This document shows, piece by piece, positions 9,864 to 18,460 of a stretch of DNA of 64,000 bases. The stretch lies in assembly GCF_020253525.1 (NCBI RefSeq), contig NZ_JADCBK010000027.1, positions 33,496 to 97,495 of the forward strand, written 5' to 3'. The notes beneath the pieces were generated by a model, which was given only the letters and a program-made list of their open reading frames with translations, searched no databases and had not been told where the DNA came from. Origin of the DNA: Aquidulcibacter sp. Its GTDB lineage: Bacteria; Pseudomonadota; Alphaproteobacteria; Caulobacterales; Aquidulcibacteraceae. The position numbers and the translations under genes are program-made. Within the stretch, counting starts at the first letter, position 1. The number at the start of each line of letters is the position of its first letter.

Positions 9864-10268
9864 ATGACTATCCTTCCTTACCCCAAATCCCGTCGCCGCC
9901 CAGCTAAGCAAAAGACAGCACCTGTCGCTGTTGCGGTTGCCCCACCCTCTGGCGCGCTGCTCAATGCCATTTTGTCCTACGCCGATATTTCCGAGGATAT
10001 TGGTGGTGGGCTAACCTTGTTGCGGGTCAGTGCTAAGCGCATGGATGATGCGGTCATTACACAAAGCCTGGGGCGCGAGGCCGCGCGCTTGGCCGATGTC
10101 TCCATCCTGTGGAATGATGATGAAAGTGAGATTCATGCCGTTCTAGATGCCGCCATTCCAAGTGGCGTTGAAGATTTCTGGGCAGAGCCTCAGTTTGAAT
10201 TGACCGATCTGGCCATGGCTTATCTGGATGAGATGTTGGAGACAGAAGAGCGTGCCAAGGCGGGTTAG
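9864..10268 (+). CDS. Hypothetical protein, 134 aa
   Basis: I do not recognise this protein. It has a basic, Ala/Pro-rich N-terminal tail (about 1-30, with SRRRPAKQK) followed by a compact, acidic domain with alternating helices and short strands, ending in a Glu-rich helix. There is no signal peptide or membrane segment. It starts with ATG after a GAGTGAGG stretch, is divergent from tkt, and lies 102 nt before chvI on the same strand. In some alphaproteobacteria zapA lies near tkt, but no ZapA motif is visible here. Confidence 0.6.
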   Translation: MTILPYPKSRRRPAKQKTAPVAVAVAPPSGALLNAILSYADISEDIGGGLTLLRVSAKRMDDAVITQSLGREAARLADVSILWNDDESEIHAVLDAAIPSGVEDFWAEPQFELTDLAMAYLDEMLETEERAKAG

Positions 10269-10370
10269 CCTGTTTTTTGCGCAGCTTAGCGTCTCATAAA
10301 CACTTTATTCGCCATAATCTTGCCTTGTGAGGGGTAACATGCGGCCACAAACCGCCTTATAAGTAGGCCT

Positions 10371-11081
10371 ATGACGACAATAGCTCTGGTCGATGACGAC
10401 GAAAACATCCGCGCTTCCCTGGAAATCCTATTCCAGAGCGAAGGTTATGACGTGCGCACGTATCCCGATGGGGCTACGGCTTTACCTGCCTTGATCTCGG
10501 ACCCGCCAGACATTGCGATCTTGGATATCAAAATGCCGCGTATGGACGGGGTGGAATTATTGCGTCGCGTGCGGGAAAGCTCGGATGTGCCCGTGATTTT
10601 CCTGACCTCGAAGGATGATGAAATTGATGAGGTCATTGGCTTTTCTGTGGGGGCAGATGATTTCATTCGGAAGCCATTTTCCACCCGGCTTTTGTCGGAG
10701 CGTGTGAAAGCGGTTCTACGTCGCTCGCGTCCGATTGATGCGGTTGATGAGGAAGCATCCCCAGCAGATGGCGACAAGAAAGTTGTTACACGTGGCTCTC
10801 TCACCATGGATCCAAATCGCCATGCTTCTTATTGGAAGGGTAAGCCCGTCCGCCTGACGGTGACCGAATTCCTCTTGCTGCAAGCGCTTGCCCAACGTCC
10901 AGGCTTTGTCAAAAGCCGGGATCAATTGATGGACGCGGCCTATGATGACAGCGTTTATGTCGATGACCGTACCATTGACAGCCACGTAAAGCGTGTGCGC
11001 AAGAAATTCCGTGAAGTTGATGGCGAGTTTGATGCCATCGAGACGCTTTATGGGGTCGGCTATCGCTACAAAGAATCCTAA
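10371..11081 (+). CDS. chvI: Response regulator ChvI, OmpR/PhoB type
   Basis: The cytosolic transcription factor of the ChvG/ChvI envelope-stress two-component system. The receiver domain (1-120) has the acidic pocket DDD (8-10), phospho-acceptor Asp52 in [10 protein letters not shown] and Lys101 in RKPFS. A winged-helix DNA-binding domain follows, ending in [11 protein letters not shown]...[10 protein letters not shown]. The length of 236 matches characterised ChvI proteins, and the cognate kinase gene overlaps its 3' end. Unlike many rhizobia, no pckA-type gene lies upstream. Confidence 0.9.
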   Translation: MTTIALVDDDENIRASLEILFQSEGYDVRTYPDGATALPALISDPPDIAILDIKMPRMDGVELLRRVRESSDVPVIFLTSKDDEIDEVIGFSVGADDFIRKPFSTRLLSERVKAVLRRSRPIDAVDEEASPADGDKKVVTRGSLTMDPNRHASYWKGKPVRLTVTEFLLLQALAQRPGFVKSRDQLMDAAYDDSVYVDDRTIDSHVKRVRKKFREVDGEFDAIETLYGVGYRYKES

Positions 11082-12669
11082 AAAGAAGCCTATTGAACCC
11101 TTTGGCAAAACCCGAAGGCAGCGCCGCCGTGGCGGCATTGCGGGCATTATTTTTATCGCAAACTTCGCCGGCATCGTCATTCTGGTGCTGGGCTCGCTCC
11201 TGTTTAACGAGTTACGATCCGGCCTTACCAAGGCGCGTATGGATGCGCTGCGGGCGCAAGGTTCAACGATTGCGAGCGTTCTGGCAGAGGCCGCTATTCC
11301 TGCAGACGCCGTCCCGGTTTTGGATGAAGGCCGCGCCCGCGCTATTTTGAGGCGCCTCTCGCGAGAGCCGGGGGCTCGTCTGCGTCTGTTTAGCCGTGAT
11401 CTGCGTCCCATCGCCGATAGCACCATCTTGGACGACATCGTCAATGTACGCGAATTGCCGCCGCTAGGGCCTGCGGCCCCCGACATTGGCGAGGCGGCAG
11501 GCAAGGCCGTCTCCAACGTTCGGGTCTTCATTCAAGGGGCGAGCGACGACCCGAAGAAAGCCTTGATCCGGGAGGTCTCTACCGCGCTGCAAGGCAATGT
11601 CGTTCAGAGTGAGCGCTTTGATGAAGAGGGTCGGCGCGTGGTGTCTGTCACGGTGCCCATTCAACGTATTCGCGCCGTCGTCGGGGTTCTGACGCTGGAA
11701 AGCGGCGATGTGAGCGAGATTGTGGAGGCAGAGCGGCGGGCGCTTTACCCCTTTATCTTTTCAGCCATTTTGGTGACCGCGATTTCGGCCAGTATGTTGG
11801 CGTGGTCGATCGCCGTGCCGTTGCGGCGCTTAGCCGCGGCTGCGGATAATGTGCGAAGGGGGCGTGCGCAGGCCTTGGATGCAGATGCCCTGCGAAGACG
11901 CCCGGATGAAATTGGCGATTTGGCCGACGCCTTGGCTGCCATGACCGCGACCTTGCAAGACCGCATTGACGCGAACGAAAGCTTTGCGGCCGACGTCGCC
12001 CACGAGATCAAAAATCCCTTGGCTGCGATCCGAAATGCGGCTGAACTCCTGCCGCGAGCCACCACACCAGATAGCAAAGCGAAGCTTGAATCCATCATTC
12101 TCAATGATGCACGCCGGGTAGACCGTTTGGTCACCGATATCGCCAACGCCTCGCGCTTGGATGCCGAACTTGCCCGCGCTAGCCAGCAAAAGTTCTCCAT
12201 GGCTGAAATGATGGATGATTTGTCGCGTGCCTATGGCTCGATTGGCCACTCCCGTGAAGTCGAAATTGTCGTCCGCTATCCCGATGAAACAGACCGCTTG
12301 ATCGTGAGTGGGCGAGAGGAAGCGATCTCGCGCATCCTCACCAATCTATTGGACAATGCGCTGTCCTTCTCGCCCACCGACGGCAAAGTCAGCTTGGTCG
12401 GTGCGCGGGATGATAAGACCATCCGGATTGTGGTCGAGGATGAAGGCCCAGGTATTCCAGAAGAATCTCTGCAAAGCATCTTCAACCGCTTCTACACCCA
12501 CCGTCCGACCAGTGCGGGTGAGGAGGGCCAAGCCGCTTTTGGTAAGCATTCAGGCCTTGGCCTCGCCATCGCGCGCCAAATTGCCGAAAGCCATGGCGGG
12601 GCGATTTGGGCGGAAAATCGCGATGACCGCAGTGGTGCGCGCTTTATTCTGGAGCTGCCAGCTGCTTAG
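11050..12669 (+). CDS. chvG: Sensor histidine kinase ChvG
   Basis: The membrane kinase partner of ChvI. ATG 11050 overlaps chvI by 32 nt and gives 539 residues; a further upstream start at 10993 would lie deeper in chvI and looks non-coding. Order of parts: a basic N-terminus, TM1 at about 30-52, a periplasmic sensor domain of about 180 residues, TM2 at about 233-256, HAMP, a dimerisation helix with phospho-acceptor His318 ([15 protein letters not shown]), and an ATPase domain with [17 protein letters not shown] and SGLGLAIA. Translational coupling with chvI is likely. The hprK/PTS genes that often follow chvG in rhizobia are not here. Confidence 0.9.
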   Translation: MGSAIATKNPKKKPIEPFGKTRRQRRRGGIAGIIFIANFAGIVILVLGSLLFNELRSGLTKARMDALRAQGSTIASVLAEAAIPADAVPVLDEGRARAILRRLSREPGARLRLFSRDLRPIADSTILDDIVNVRELPPLGPAAPDIGEAAGKAVSNVRVFIQGASDDPKKALIREVSTALQGNVVQSERFDEEGRRVVSVTVPIQRIRAVVGVLTLESGDVSEIVEAERRALYPFIFSAILVTAISASMLAWSIAVPLRRLAAAADNVRRGRAQALDADALRRRPDEIGDLADALAAMTATLQDRIDANESFAADVAHEIKNPLAAIRNAAELLPRATTPDSKAKLESIILNDARRVDRLVTDIANASRLDAELARASQQKFSMAEMMDDLSRAYGSIGHSREVEIVVRYPDETDRLIVSGREEAISRILTNLLDNALSFSPTDGKVSLVGARDDKTIRIVVEDEGPGIPEESLQSIFNRFYTHRPTSAGEEGQAAFGKHSGLGLAIARQIAESHGGAIWAENRDDRSGARFILELPAA

Positions 12670-12672
12670 GTC

Positions 12673-13308
12673 TTAAGGCGTCGCAAGGGCTGGATGAGAC
12701 AAGAGATCATGGGTCACAACCGGATAGAGTGAAGCGATAAGGGTTAGGGCTGCAATGATGTTGAAAGTCCGCAGCTTTACCGGATCTTGTAGGAATTGCC
12801 GCATCTGCACGCCCAAGAAGGCCCATAGGCCAACCGTCGGCAAGTTAATCACACCAAACACGACTGCCACAATGACGAGACCCAGCATTGGGTGGTCGGC
12901 GGGCACATAGGCTGTCACCGACATCAGCGCCATCGTCCAGGCTTTGGGATTGACCCATTGGAAGAGGCAGGCCTGTAAGAAGCTAAAGGGCTTAGCCGTC
13001 GAATTAGCGCTGGATTCTGGGGCTGAGGCGGTCGCGATTTTCCAGGCCAGATAGACCAGATAGACCACCGAGCCCACCTTTAGGACCGTGTAGGCGATCG
13101 GAAAGCGCACAAAGATTTGCGCCAAACCTAGCCCGACCAAGATTGTCATCACCACAAAGCCAATCGAAACACCCAGCATATGGGGCAGGGTGCGGGCAAA
13201 GCCGAAATTGATACCCGACGCCATCAGCATCAGATTGTTCGGCCCCGGCGTAATCGAAGAGACGAGGGCAAAGCCACATAGGCCGAGGAAGAGTTCTTGG
13301 GTCATCAT
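12673..13308 (-). CDS. LysE/RhtB family amino-acid exporter
   Basis: A 211-residue inner-membrane protein with about six hydrophobic segments and the family signature SSITPGPNNLML near the N-terminus, plus QWVNPKAW in the middle. Members export amino acids such as threonine, homoserine or lysine; the substrate here is unknown. It is divergent from an Lrp/AsnC-type gene 72 nt away, a common regulator-exporter arrangement. It is convergent with chvG, whose stop is 3 nt away. Two tandem ATG codons (13308, 13305) are possible starts, and no Shine-Dalgarno is visible. Confidence 0.88.
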   Translation of the reverse strand: MMTQELFLGLCGFALVSSITPGPNNLMLMASGINFGFARTLPHMLGVSIGFVVMTILVGLGLAQIFVRFPIAYTVLKVGSVVYLVYLAWKIATASAPESSANSTAKPFSFLQACLFQWVNPKAWTMALMSVTAYVPADHPMLGLVIVAVVFGVINLPTVGLWAFLGVQMRQFLQDPVKLRTFNIIAALTLIASLYPVVTHDLLSHPALATP

Positions 13309-13316
13309 GACGCAAT

Positions 13317-13322
13317 ATTATA
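13317..13322 (-). promoter_or_regulatory. Candidate -10 element (TATAAT) for the LysE-type gene
   Basis: A perfect TATAAT on the minus strand, 8 nt upstream of the first ATG of the exporter. A start site about 7 nt downstream would give an almost leaderless mRNA, consistent with the absent Shine-Dalgarno. The best -35 (TTGCAA, 13343-13348) is at 20-bp spacing, longer than usual, so the Lrp-type activator may be needed. Confidence 0.35.
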
Positions 13323-13380
13323 CGATCCTTGCTTGTATGTTCTTGCAATTTCAGCGGCTACAGATAGAGATGCGCATGTT

Positions 13381-13833
13381 ATGATGAATTTAGATGATAT
13401 CGACCGAAGAATATTGCATATCCTGTCTCGGGACGGTCGCATCAGCAATGTCGATCTTGCAGGCAAGGTGGGCCTATCGCCCTCTGCCTGTCTCAGACGT
13501 GTCCAAGAGCTAGAGAGGCGAGATGTCATTCAAGGCTATCGCGCGCAACTCAATGCCGCCGCCCTTGGGATTGGTTTTTTGGCTTATGTGACGGTGGGTC
13601 TGTCCCGCCATACCAAGCAAGAACAGGCTGATTTTGAAGCGGCAATCAAACGCGCGCATCAGGTACGCGAATGCCACAACATAACCGGCACCGTGGAATA
13701 TCTATTGCGGGTCGAGACGACCGATCTACCAGCCTATAAGCATTTCCACACCGAAGTCCTCGGCGCCCTGCCCCAAGTCGCCACCATCACCAGCTACATC
13801 GTGATGGGCTCACCCAAGGATGAGCGGGGGTAA
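13381..13833 (+). CDS. Lrp/AsnC family transcriptional regulator
   Basis: A 150-residue regulator with an N-terminal winged helix (MMNLDDIDRRILHILSRDGR..NVDLAGKVGLSPSACLRRVQELE) and a C-terminal RAM ligand-binding domain containing VRECHNITGTVEYLLRVET. The tandem ATG at 13381/13384 is the right start; the frame stays open to 13297, but the added residues are not family-like. It is divergent from the LysE exporter, so it most likely responds to an amino acid and controls that exporter. It lies immediately before the lower-GC cassette. Confidence 0.9.
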   Translation: MMNLDDIDRRILHILSRDGRISNVDLAGKVGLSPSACLRRVQELERRDVIQGYRAQLNAAALGIGFLAYVTVGLSRHTKQEQADFEAAIKRAHQVRECHNITGTVEYLLRVETTDLPAYKHFHTEVLGALPQVATITSYIVMGSPKDERG

Positions 13834-13841
13834 AAACAATC

Positions 13842-13870
13842 TTGAATTAAAAGACTGCTCTGCCTATCTT
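13842..13870 (+). promoter_or_regulatory. Predicted sigma-70 promoter of the dual-OB/DUF488 cassette
   Basis: -35 TTGAAT (13842-13847), exactly 17 bp, then -10 TATCTT (13865-13870), about 22 nt before ATG 13893. The -10 overlaps a small palindrome, TATCT-TG-AGATA (13865-13876), a plausible repressor site. The promoter lies within the intergenic gap after the AsnC gene, so the cassette is independently transcribed. Confidence 0.5.
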
Positions 13871-13892
13871 GAGATAATGGGGAGAGACCGTC

Positions 13893-14570
13893 ATGCAAAT
13901 TTTGATAACTGACATTACAGATATGGCTGATGGCATGTATTGCGTTGCTGGCTGGAATGAAGCTGAAGGCCGCATGATCCGGCCATTGCCGCAGGGCCGC
14001 CATTGGCATGCAGAGCTTTTAGAGAAGCATCGCATCGCGGTTGGTTCGCGCATCGAGGTAATTCCGACTGGCAGACACCATAATGGCGATTATCCCCATA
14101 CCACGGAGGATTTGGACGTGGTGACAGGAAGCATTCAGTTAGTTGATGAGGTTCCCACTTCACAGATTATCGAGATCGTTCCGGCTGCGGCTATGAACCT
14201 TACGCAAGCGTTTGAGGGACACCTGAGACTAGAGAACCCGTTTCGGGGCATTTCTCAAAAGCTTTGGGTCCCAGTTGGCAGTAGATGTCGTTCGCTAGTT
14301 TCGATTAATCGTCCTTTTGGTTCAATTGAAATCCTTGTAAACAAGTTTGGAACGCTTCGAGCAAAAATCGAAAGTAACGAGGGTGACTTCAATCGCGTCG
14401 AGGTCACGGTTTCCTGTTCATTGTTGAAACATGCATATCGAAAGGGCGGGGTCGCTCACGCGATGTCGAAGTTACCTGCTGCAGACAATTGGCATTTACG
14501 GCTGGGCCTTGCCAGAGAATTTGAGAAAACCCCAGGCGAATGCGCCCTTATGCTAAATGGTGTACTGTGA
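13893..14570 (+). CDS. Dual-OB-like domain protein, first gene of DUF488 cassette
   Basis: A 225-residue soluble protein. The N-terminal half (ITDMADGMYCVAGW..., GRMIRPLP.G.HW, then ..PHTTEDLDV near 65-75) and the beta-rich remainder resemble what I recall as the dual-OB (DuOB) domain, predicted to bind nucleic acid or modified bases. No catalytic motif is evident. It has a good Shine-Dalgarno (GGGGAG about 9 nt before ATG) and its own promoter. Base composition is lower in GC (about 47-52% in lines counted by hand) than flanking genes, which suggests transfer. The following DUF488 gene starts at or just after its stop. The family name is from memory; the function is unproven. Confidence 0.55.
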   Translation: MQILITDITDMADGMYCVAGWNEAEGRMIRPLPQGRHWHAELLEKHRIAVGSRIEVIPTGRHHNGDYPHTTEDLDVVTGSIQLVDEVPTSQIIEIVPAAAMNLTQAFEGHLRLENPFRGISQKLWVPVGSRCRSLVSINRPFGSIEILVNKFGTLRAKIESNEGDFNRVEVTVSCSLLKHAYRKGGVAHAMSKLPAADNWHLRLGLAREFEKTPGECALMLNGVL

Positions 14571-14599
14571 TATTTGTTCAGTTTGGAGGATTCAGGCGC

Positions 14600-15223
14600 T
14601 TGATTTTCTCGATTGGTCATTCAACCCAACCTTATGCTGCGTTTCGCGACTTGATTGTCCAACATGGCGTGACGGCTATTGCAGATGTTCGATCCGTTCC
14701 CTTTTCGCGGCATACTCCGCAGTTCAATCAATCGCCGTTAAAGGCGCAATTGAATTCCGATGGCATCGCTTATGTTTATTTGGGTGATGTCCTTGGCGGT
14801 CGGCCAAATGACCAAAACCTCACAACTGATGGCGTGGCGGATTATGCCAAAATGGCCAATAGTCCCAGTTTTGAAAAGGGTCTGGACCGTGTCGTAATTG
14901 GGTCGAGTAATTATACCATTGCTCTCATGTGTTCTGAGCGTGATCCAATCGACTGCCATCGTTGTCTGCTTGTGGGGCGAGCGCTTCATGTCAGAGGCTT
15001 GAGTGTTTTCCACATCCTCAGTAACGGCGATGCGCAGTCACAAGTTGAGATCGAAGGCAAATTGATCCGGTTGGCCCGGCAAAACCCAGCTCAGTCGGAC
15101 TTCTTTGCGAGTGATCAAGACTTACTCAATCGGGCGTATGAATTGCATGCACGCAGGGTGGCCTTTAGTGAACCCCGGGAAAGTCAAGCACGAGCCGGTG
15201 AGCGTCTATCAATGGAAAGATAG
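14600..15223 (+). CDS. DUF488 family protein (first copy)
   Basis: A DUF488 protein of about 207 residues: IFSIGHST at the N-terminus, IADVRSVPFSR next, LGDVLGGRP in the middle and a Cys-rich ALMCSERDPIDCHRCLLV motif toward the C-terminus. These are the conserved family marks. The biochemical activity is not established as far as I know; a nucleic-acid-related role has been predicted. Start choice: ATG 14540 and GTG 14567 overlap the preceding gene (31 and 4 nt). TTG 14600 is preferred because GGAGGA sits about 10 nt upstream and the protein then begins directly with the family's first strand. The C-terminal 50 residues are polar and probably helical. Confidence 0.75.
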   Translation: MIFSIGHSTQPYAAFRDLIVQHGVTAIADVRSVPFSRHTPQFNQSPLKAQLNSDGIAYVYLGDVLGGRPNDQNLTTDGVADYAKMANSPSFEKGLDRVVIGSSNYTIALMCSERDPIDCHRCLLVGRALHVRGLSVFHILSNGDAQSQVEIEGKLIRLARQNPAQSDFFASDQDLLNRAYELHARRVAFSEPRESQARAGERLSMER

Positions 15224-15231
15224 GTCTCTCG

Positions 15232-15678
15232 ATGTCTGAAATTATATTGAATACAATAGGTTTTACCCAAACGAGTGCCGAGTCGTTCTTCAAGCGACTT
15301 GCTACTGCCGAAGTTAGAACGGTCATCGACGTGCGTTTGAATAATACGTCTCAGCTTGCTGGGTTTGCAAAAGCTAAGGACCTTGCTTTTTTCCTTAAGC
15401 GTATCGGCGATATCGGTTATTCTCATCAGCCGCTGCTGGCACCAACCCAGTCAATTCTGGACGCTTTCAAAAAGAACAAGGGTGACTGGTTTGTCTATGA
15501 GCGGCAATTCATGAACCTAATGGCTGAGCGGAAGATTGAGCATAAAATCGCGCCGGAAACGCTTCGTTCCAGCTGCCTACTATGCTCAGAAGCCAAGCCT
15601 CATCATTGTCACCGACGATTGGTGGCTGAGTATCTAAACGGCAAATGGGGAAGTAGCCTACGCATACGCCACTTATGA
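15232..15678 (+). CDS. DUF488 family protein (second copy)
   Basis: A 148-residue, more compact DUF488 member: ILNTIGFTQ, VIDVRLNNTSQLAGFAK, a central VYERQF segment and the C-terminal CLLCSEAKPHHCHRRLVAEYL motif. It begins 8 nt after the first DUF488 stop, so it is cotranscribed. It differs from the first copy in having DVRLN rather than DVRSVP, which suggests a distinct specificity and perhaps a heteromeric pair. GC is low here (one line counted by hand is 38%). It faces sdhA convergently across a 102-nt gap. Confidence 0.75.
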   Translation: MSEIILNTIGFTQTSAESFFKRLATAEVRTVIDVRLNNTSQLAGFAKAKDLAFFLKRIGDIGYSHQPLLAPTQSILDAFKKNKGDWFVYERQFMNLMAERKIEHKIAPETLRSSCLLCSEAKPHHCHRRLVAEYLNGKWGSSLRIRHL

Positions 15679-15758
15679 CGGGCCGCCTACCACCAGCATC
15701 CGGTTCGCTGTTTCGCCGTCAGATAAGCAACGATTTGCTTCAATCGGCCTCGTCTTCA

Positions 15759-15780
15759 GGAACCCGAAATTTAGGGTCCC
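15759..15780 (-). terminator. Hairpin directly after the sdhA stop
   Basis: On the minus strand GGGACCC, an 8-nt loop, then GGGTTCC can form a 7-bp stem with one G-U pair, beginning immediately after the sdhA stop codon. No T-run follows, so it may slow polymerase or protect the 3' end rather than act as a full intrinsic terminator. It fits the sdhC-D-A transcript ending here without sdhB. Confidence 0.35.
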
Positions 15781-17574
15781 TCAATAAACCCGCAGCTTCG
15801 GTGGAATCGTTGCGACGTCGTTGCTCATGGTATTCATATGCACAGGGCGATAGTCGATTTTGACCGAGCCTGTTGCTTCATCATACCAGGTCAGCGTGTG
15901 CTTCATCCAATTGACGTCGTCACGATCGGCATAGTCCTCGCGCGCATGGGCCCCGCGGCTTTCGGTCCGATTGGCGGCACCATACATGGTCACCATGGCT
16001 TGGCTCAACAAATTGTCGAATTCCATGGCTTCAGCAAGGTCAGAGTTCCAGATCATAGAGCGGTCGGTGATGGCAATGTCGGGTGCGCCAGAGAACACCT
16101 TGTCCATCTCCTTGCAGCCTTCGTCCAAGGTTTGGCCTTCGCGATAAACGGCGCAATGGTTCTGCATCACCTTTTGCATTTGCAGGCGCAATGCGGCAGT
16201 GGGCGTGCCGCCCTTGGCTTGGCGGAAGCGATCAAGACGCGCCAAATGGCTGTCAGTCATGGCATTGGTGATTTCAGGCTGACGGGCCCCAGATTGGACC
16301 GTCTCGCCACAACGCAGGCCAACAGCACGGCCAAACACCACCAAGTCGATCAAGGAGTTAGAGCCCAAACGGTTTGCCCCATGTACGGACACACAGGCTG
16401 CTTCGCCGACGGCCATAAGGCCCGGCACAACTTGGTCTGGATCGCCACCGACTTTGGTCAGCACTTCGCCATGATAATTGGTCGGGATGCCGCCCATATT
16501 ATAATGCACGGTTGGCAGAACCGGGATCGGCTCCTTCGTGACGTCTACACCGGCAAAGACCTTGGCACTTTCGGAGATGCCGGGCAGGCGCTGGGCCAGA
16601 ATGGCTGGGTCCAAATGGTCAAGATGCAGGTGAATGTGATCCTTGCCGGGGCCAACGCCACGACCTTCGCGGATTTCCATCGTCATCGCGCGCGAAACCA
16701 TGTCTCGCGGAGCCAGGTCCTTCACGGTCGGGGCATAGCGCTCCATAAAGCGCTCACCTTCCGAATTGGTCAGATAGCCGCCTTCGCCGCGTGCCCCTTC
16801 GGTAATCAGACAGCCTGCGCCATAAATGCCAGTTGGGTGGAATTGAACAAACTCCATATCCTGTAAGGGCAGACCCGCCCGAAGTACCATCGCATTGCCG
16901 TCACCGGTGCAGGTGTGGGCGCTGGTGCAGCTGAAATAGGCCCGGCCATAGCCGCCCGTGGCCAGAACGGTGCGCTGCGCGCGGAAGCGGTGCAGCTTGC
17001 CGGTCGCCAATTCCCATGCCGTAACACCAATACAAGCGCCGGTTTCATCCATGATCAGATCAAGGGCGAAATACTCAATGAAGAACTCGACATCATATTT
17101 GAGTGAGTTGCCATAAAGCGTGTGCAAGATGGCGTGGCCCGTACGGTCCGCCGCCGCACAGGTGCGTTGGACGGGCGCTTCCCCATAATTGCGGGTCATG
17201 CCACCAAAGGCACGCTGATAGATTTTGCCATCTTCCGTGCGCGAGAAGGGCACACCCCAATGCTCGAGCTCATAAACCGCTGCAGGAGCATTGCGCGTTA
17301 GATACTCAATTGAATCCTGGTCGCCCAGCCAATCCGACCCTTTTACGGTGTCAAACATGTGCCAGCGCCAGTCATCTTCGCCCATATTGCCAAGAGCTGC
17401 CGAGATACCACCTTGCGCCGCAACTGTGTGTGAGCGAGTTGGGAAGACCTTCGAGATACAGGCGGTTTTCAGGCCAGCTTGAGCAGCACCCAATGCGGCG
17501 CGCAAACCAGAACCACCCGCACCTACAACAACTACATCGAAAGTATGGTCATTCCACTGATAGTCGGCCGTCAT
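15781..17574 (-). CDS. sdhA: Succinate dehydrogenase flavoprotein subunit
   Basis: The FAD-bearing catalytic subunit of complex II, on the cytoplasmic face of the membrane. ATG 17574 gives 597 residues; a TTG at 17589 lies inside sdhD. The N-terminal [14 protein letters not shown] dinucleotide fold, the SHTVAAQGG segment around the FAD-linked His, and the catalytic-site motifs [11 protein letters not shown] and [10 protein letters not shown] are all present. The C-terminal domain ends [15 protein letters not shown]. It starts 4 nt after the sdhD stop. sdhB, normally next in the operon, is absent; an unrelated cassette on the other strand lies there instead. Confidence 0.96.
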   Translation of the reverse strand: MTADYQWNDHTFDVVVVGAGGSGLRAALGAAQAGLKTACISKVFPTRSHTVAAQGGISAALGNMGEDDWRWHMFDTVKGSDWLGDQDSIEYLTRNAPAAVYELEHWGVPFSRTEDGKIYQRAFGGMTRNYGEAPVQRTCAAADRTGHAILHTLYGNSLKYDVEFFIEYFALDLIMDETGACIGVTAWELATGKLHRFRAQRTVLATGGYGRAYFSCTSAHTCTGDGNAMVLRAGLPLQDMEFVQFHPTGIYGAGCLITEGARGEGGYLTNSEGERFMERYAPTVKDLAPRDMVSRAMTMEIREGRGVGPGKDHIHLHLDHLDPAILAQRLPGISESAKVFAGVDVTKEPIPVLPTVHYNMGGIPTNYHGEVLTKVGGDPDQVVPGLMAVGEAACVSVHGANRLGSNSLIDLVVFGRAVGLRCGETVQSGARQPEITNAMTDSHLARLDRFRQAKGGTPTAALRLQMQKVMQNHCAVYREGQTLDEGCKEMDKVFSGAPDIAITDRSMIWNSDLAEAMEFDNLLSQAMVTMYGAANRTESRGAHAREDYADRDDVNWMKHTLTWYDEATGSVKIDYRPVHMNTMSNDVATIPPKLRVY

Positions 17575-17578
17575 GGGC

Positions 17579-17965
17579 TTAAGCTCCAACGAATACTTTG
17601 GCGACCGAAAGGATCGCGATAACAGCTAAGATAGCGGGGATGGCCGTGTTGGCGAGCAAAGATACAGTGCGGGCAACAGCGCCCGTGATATAATCTTCGA
17701 TCACAACTTGCATGCCAAGACGCATATGGAACAGTCCGGTCAGGACGAGGAGAGCCGTCCCGGCAGCGTTCAATGGGTGCTTCATCCAGCCCACCACACT
17801 GTCATAACTGCCATCGGTGCCCAAAAGCACTGACAAGGCGAACCAAGGCAGCAGGACGGCCAAGAAAATCGCGGTTGCGCGCTGCTGGATAAAATGGCCG
17901 ACGCCATGCTTGGCTGATCCAAGACCACGAGCGCGCGATAGCGGCGTGCGTAAAGAGTGGTTCAT
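17579..17965 (-). CDS. sdhD: Succinate dehydrogenase membrane anchor subunit D
   Basis: A 128-residue membrane anchor of complex II with three hydrophobic helices. The first contains [19 protein letters not shown]. The second contains the haem-ligand region [17 protein letters not shown], and the third is the C-terminal [24 protein letters not shown]. The order sdhC-sdhD-sdhA and the close spacing (9 nt after sdhC) support the call. Confidence 0.9.
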   Translation of the reverse strand: MNHSLRTPLSRARGLGSAKHGVGHFIQQRATAIFLAVLLPWFALSVLLGTDGSYDSVVGWMKHPLNAAGTALLVLTGLFHMRLGMQVVIEDYITGAVARTVSLLANTAIPAILAVIAILSVAKVFVGA

Positions 17966-17974
17966 CGTCTCCCC

Positions 17975-18370
17975 CTAAGCCAAAAATGCAAGCGCAAAAA
18001 CCAAAACAGCCCCGATTGCGCCAGCAATGATGGTAGCCCATCCGGTCGCGGTTGAGACTTTGGGGTCAAACCCTTTACCGGCGTCCCAAGCGAGGTGACG
18101 TATGCCGTTAGCCAAGTGATAGCAGGCGGCGGCTGTAATCCCGAACAGGATCAACAAACATAGCGGGTTCATCAAAAACGACATGAAGTCTGTGTAGGCC
18201 GCTGGGCCACTTGCTAGGGCCACAACCCAAGCTGTCAGGACCATAGCGCCCAGATAGAGGGCGACTCCAGATGCCCGGTGGAAAATCGATGTCGCCATCG
18301 TCACGTGCCAACGCCAGACTTGCAGGTGTGGCGACAATGGCCGCTTATCGTGTGCTTGTGGACCTGCCAT
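17975..18370 (-). CDS. sdhC: Succinate dehydrogenase cytochrome b556 subunit
   Basis: The haem b-binding subunit of complex II. It contains RPLSPHLQVWRWHVTMATSIFHRASGVALYLG (signature read in parts: RPLSPHL, then SIFHRASG) and the haem ligand in CYHLANGIRHLAWD. Three transmembrane helices are visible. ATG 18370 is chosen because GGGG lies 6 nt upstream, giving 131 residues; ATG codons at 18376, 18400 and 18424 are alternatives that add unlike residues. It is the first gene of the sdhCDA operon. Confidence 0.9.
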   Translation of the reverse strand: MAGPQAHDKRPLSPHLQVWRWHVTMATSIFHRASGVALYLGAMVLTAWVVALASGPAAYTDFMSFLMNPLCLLILFGITAAACYHLANGIRHLAWDAGKGFDPKVSTATGWATIIAGAIGAVLVFALAFLA

Positions 18371-18460
18371 GCTCATCCCCAGAAAATGTCTTTGTGACAT
18401 GGAAGAGAGCGACCGCTTCGTCAACGTTTCTCGTCAGGAGAAGTGGAAAAACAGCTTCAT

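Noticed and set aside
15679..15863. Remnant of sdhB or a small gene downstream of sdhA
   Set aside because: No iron-sulfur Cys motifs in any frame; the frame MTGRLPPAS... overlaps sdhA antisense.
15838..16866. 342-codon plus-strand open frame inside sdhA
   Set aside because: Antisense shadow of a certain gene; composition (His- and Gly-rich, no family motif) is what the reverse of a GC-rich gene gives.
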